The notes below the pieces were generated by a model. It searched no databases, was not told the origin of the DNA, and saw only the letters and a program-made list of their open reading frames with translations. From Brucellaceae bacterium (lineage in GTDB: Bacteria; Pseudomonadota; Alphaproteobacteria; Rhizobiales; Rhizobiaceae), in the NCBI GenBank assembly GCA_031253705.1, contig JAIRVW010000397.1:1-6837 (forward strand): a stretch of DNA of 6,837 nucleotides, in the 5' to 3' direction. Made by a program: the position numbers and the translations under genes. Positions 5,718 through 6,837 of this stretch are shown in pieces. The first letter of the stretch is position 1. Each line of letters starts with the position of its first letter.

Positions 5718-6837
5718 TACTGGTTGCCTCCCGCTTTATTCTGCTGACGCATCAGCTCGGTCAGCGGCAAATATGGCATGACATTATTGCCGCCTTCGAT
5801 AATCACCTTGTTACTGTCTTTCAGCACCTGCTCCATCGTCTCAATGAAGAGACGGTCACGGGTGACATTCGGTGACTGCTTGTAAATATTCAGCACAGAA
5901 TTAAAGCGCTGGCTTTCACCTTCCGCTTCCTGAACCATACGGGTCTTGTAACCGGCAGCATCTTCACGAACCTGCGCAGCCTGACCACGCGCCTGCCCCA
6001 GCTTCTGGTTGGAATACTGGTTGGCTTCCTCAACAAAACGGTCTTCGTCCTGCTCGGCACGCTGTACTTCATCAAAGGCATCAGCCACTTCACGCGGCGG
6101 TGCAGCATCTTCGATGGAAAGAGCGGTGATCTGAATACCGGCGCCATAACCGTTCAGGGTTGCCTGAACAATATCACGCACCGATTCAGCAATTGCCGCA
6201 CGATAATCACGGAAAACGTCCTGAGCCGGACGACGGCCGACGATTTCACGGATCGCGCTTTCAGAAACCTGACGTACCATATTGTCAGGATCCTGTACCT
6301 TAAACAAATAAGAACGCGGATCGGAAACACGGTAAAGCACGGAGAACTGAACATTAACAATGTTCTGGTCACCGGTCAGCATCAGACCCTGTGTGGCACC
6401 GCGTGTGCCCTGACCGCCAATATTGATCTGGCGTTCACCGGTCGATACTTTTTCATAGGTTTCAATCGGCCAGAGATGGAAATGCAAGCCCGGCTCGGAA
6501 ACGACTTCCTTCGGCACACCGAAGCGCATTTCAACAGCAAGCTCATCCGGCTGCACGGTATACATAGCCTGAAACAGCCAGAAACCGGCCAGAGCAACAG
6601 CACCAATGACAAACATGGCAGAACCGCCACCGCTGCCACCGCCGCCCGGGATAACTTTCTTCAGACGATCCTGACCTTTACGCAGAATGTCTTCCAGATC
6701 CGGAGGCGTTCCGCCCGAGCCACCAGGCCCTCCGCGCGGTCCTTTCGGGCCTTGTCCCCATGGTCCGCCCTGATTAGAGCCGCCATTATTGGAACCGCCG
6801 TTGCCGGATCCGCCATTTTTATCGCCGCCGCCCCATG
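5717..6837 (-). CDS. hflK: HflK, SPFH/band-7 subunit of the HflKC modulator of FtsH (5' end cut by window edge)
   Basis: The frame is open to the right edge with 372 residues visible plus two bases of a preceding codon. The visible N-terminus WGGGDKNGGSGN suggests that only a codon or two (for example Met-Pro) is missing, as HflK proteins commonly begin MPW. The ATG at 6616 is internal: starting there would delete the Gly-rich cytoplasmic tail and begin inside the TM helix. Visible order is a Gly/Asn/Ser/Pro-rich segment (1-42, half glycine), a conserved PPDLEDILRKGQDRLKK helix (44-60), a GGGGSGGGS spacer (64-72), a TM helix (about 75-92), an SPFH domain starting near PDELAVEMRFG, an AEQDED/AEGESQRF-rich helical region, and a C-terminal tail ending QQNKAGGNQ. 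It partners with HflC, encoded directly downstream with a one-base overlap, around FtsH. The operon promoter lies outside the window. Confidence 0.95.
   Translation of the reverse strand, partial: WGGGDKNGGSGNGGSNNGGSNQGGPWGQGPKGPRGGPGGSGGTPPDLEDILRKGQDRLKKVIPGGGGSGGGSAMFVIGAVALAGFWLFQAMYTVQPDELAVEMRFGVPKEVVSEPGLHFHLWPIETYEKVSTGERQINIGGQGTRGATQGLMLTGDQNIVNVQFSVLYRVSDPRSYLFKVQDPDNMVRQVSESAIREIVGRRPAQDVFRDYRAAIAESVRDIVQATLNGYGAGIQITALSIEDAAPPREVADAFDEVQRAEQDEDRFVEEANQYSNQKLGQARGQAAQVREDAAGYKTRMVQEAEGESQRFNSVLNIYKQSPNVTRDRLFIETMEQVLKDSNKVIIEGGNNVMPYLPLTELMRQQNKAGGNQ

Noticed and set aside
1..6837. Novel defence, mobile or biosynthetic system
   Set aside because: All complete genes belong to familiar housekeeping families; no transposase, integrase, toxin-antitoxin pair, CRISPR repeats or tRNA attachment site was found on either strand.

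Overview
The window reads as a conserved chromosomal segment of an alphaproteobacterium. GC is about half by eye. Every complete gene has a confident family assignment except one generic acetyltransferase. The order hflK-hflC-DUF2065-degP, then serB and miaA, is the one I associate with Hyphomicrobiales (Rhizobiales), Brucella-like genomes included. A palindrome-rich spacer resembling the short intergenic repeats of that order points the same way. The order-level placement is an inference from gene order and repeat style.

Left part (1-2651). A truncated gene for an N-terminally anchored membrane protein (minus strand) runs off the left edge. Next is miaA (minus), the tRNA A37 dimethylallyltransferase, which starts at a GTG. 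It is divergent from serB (plus), phosphoserine phosphatase, with only 36 bp between the two start codons. serB overlaps a RimJ/RimL-type GNAT acetyltransferase by four bases (ATGA), so the two are probably translationally coupled. A perfect 16-bp hairpin with T-tracts on both sides (2682-2717) separates this block from the convergent degP gene.

Right part (2740-6837). All genes are on the minus strand and concern envelope protein quality control. hflK (its first codon or two cut off at the right edge), hflC and a 61-aa DUF2065 membrane protein form a tight operon: hflK and hflC overlap by one base (TAATG), and 15 bp separate hflC from DUF2065. The operon ends at an intrinsic terminator (4545-4576). 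Next is a 272-bp spacer containing a roughly 103-bp element with imperfect inverted-repeat arms and a second, smaller palindrome. Beyond it lies degP/mucD, a periplasmic Do-family serine protease with a signal peptide, a His-Asp-Ser triad and two PDZ domains. HflK/HflC modulate the membrane protease FtsH while DegP degrades misfolded periplasmic proteins, so neighbouring genes cover both sides of the inner membrane.

I found no mobile-element genes, CRISPR array, tRNA or rRNA, and no convincing undescribed system. The repeat-filled spacer upstream of degP and the unidentified membrane protein at the left edge are the parts most worth a second look.
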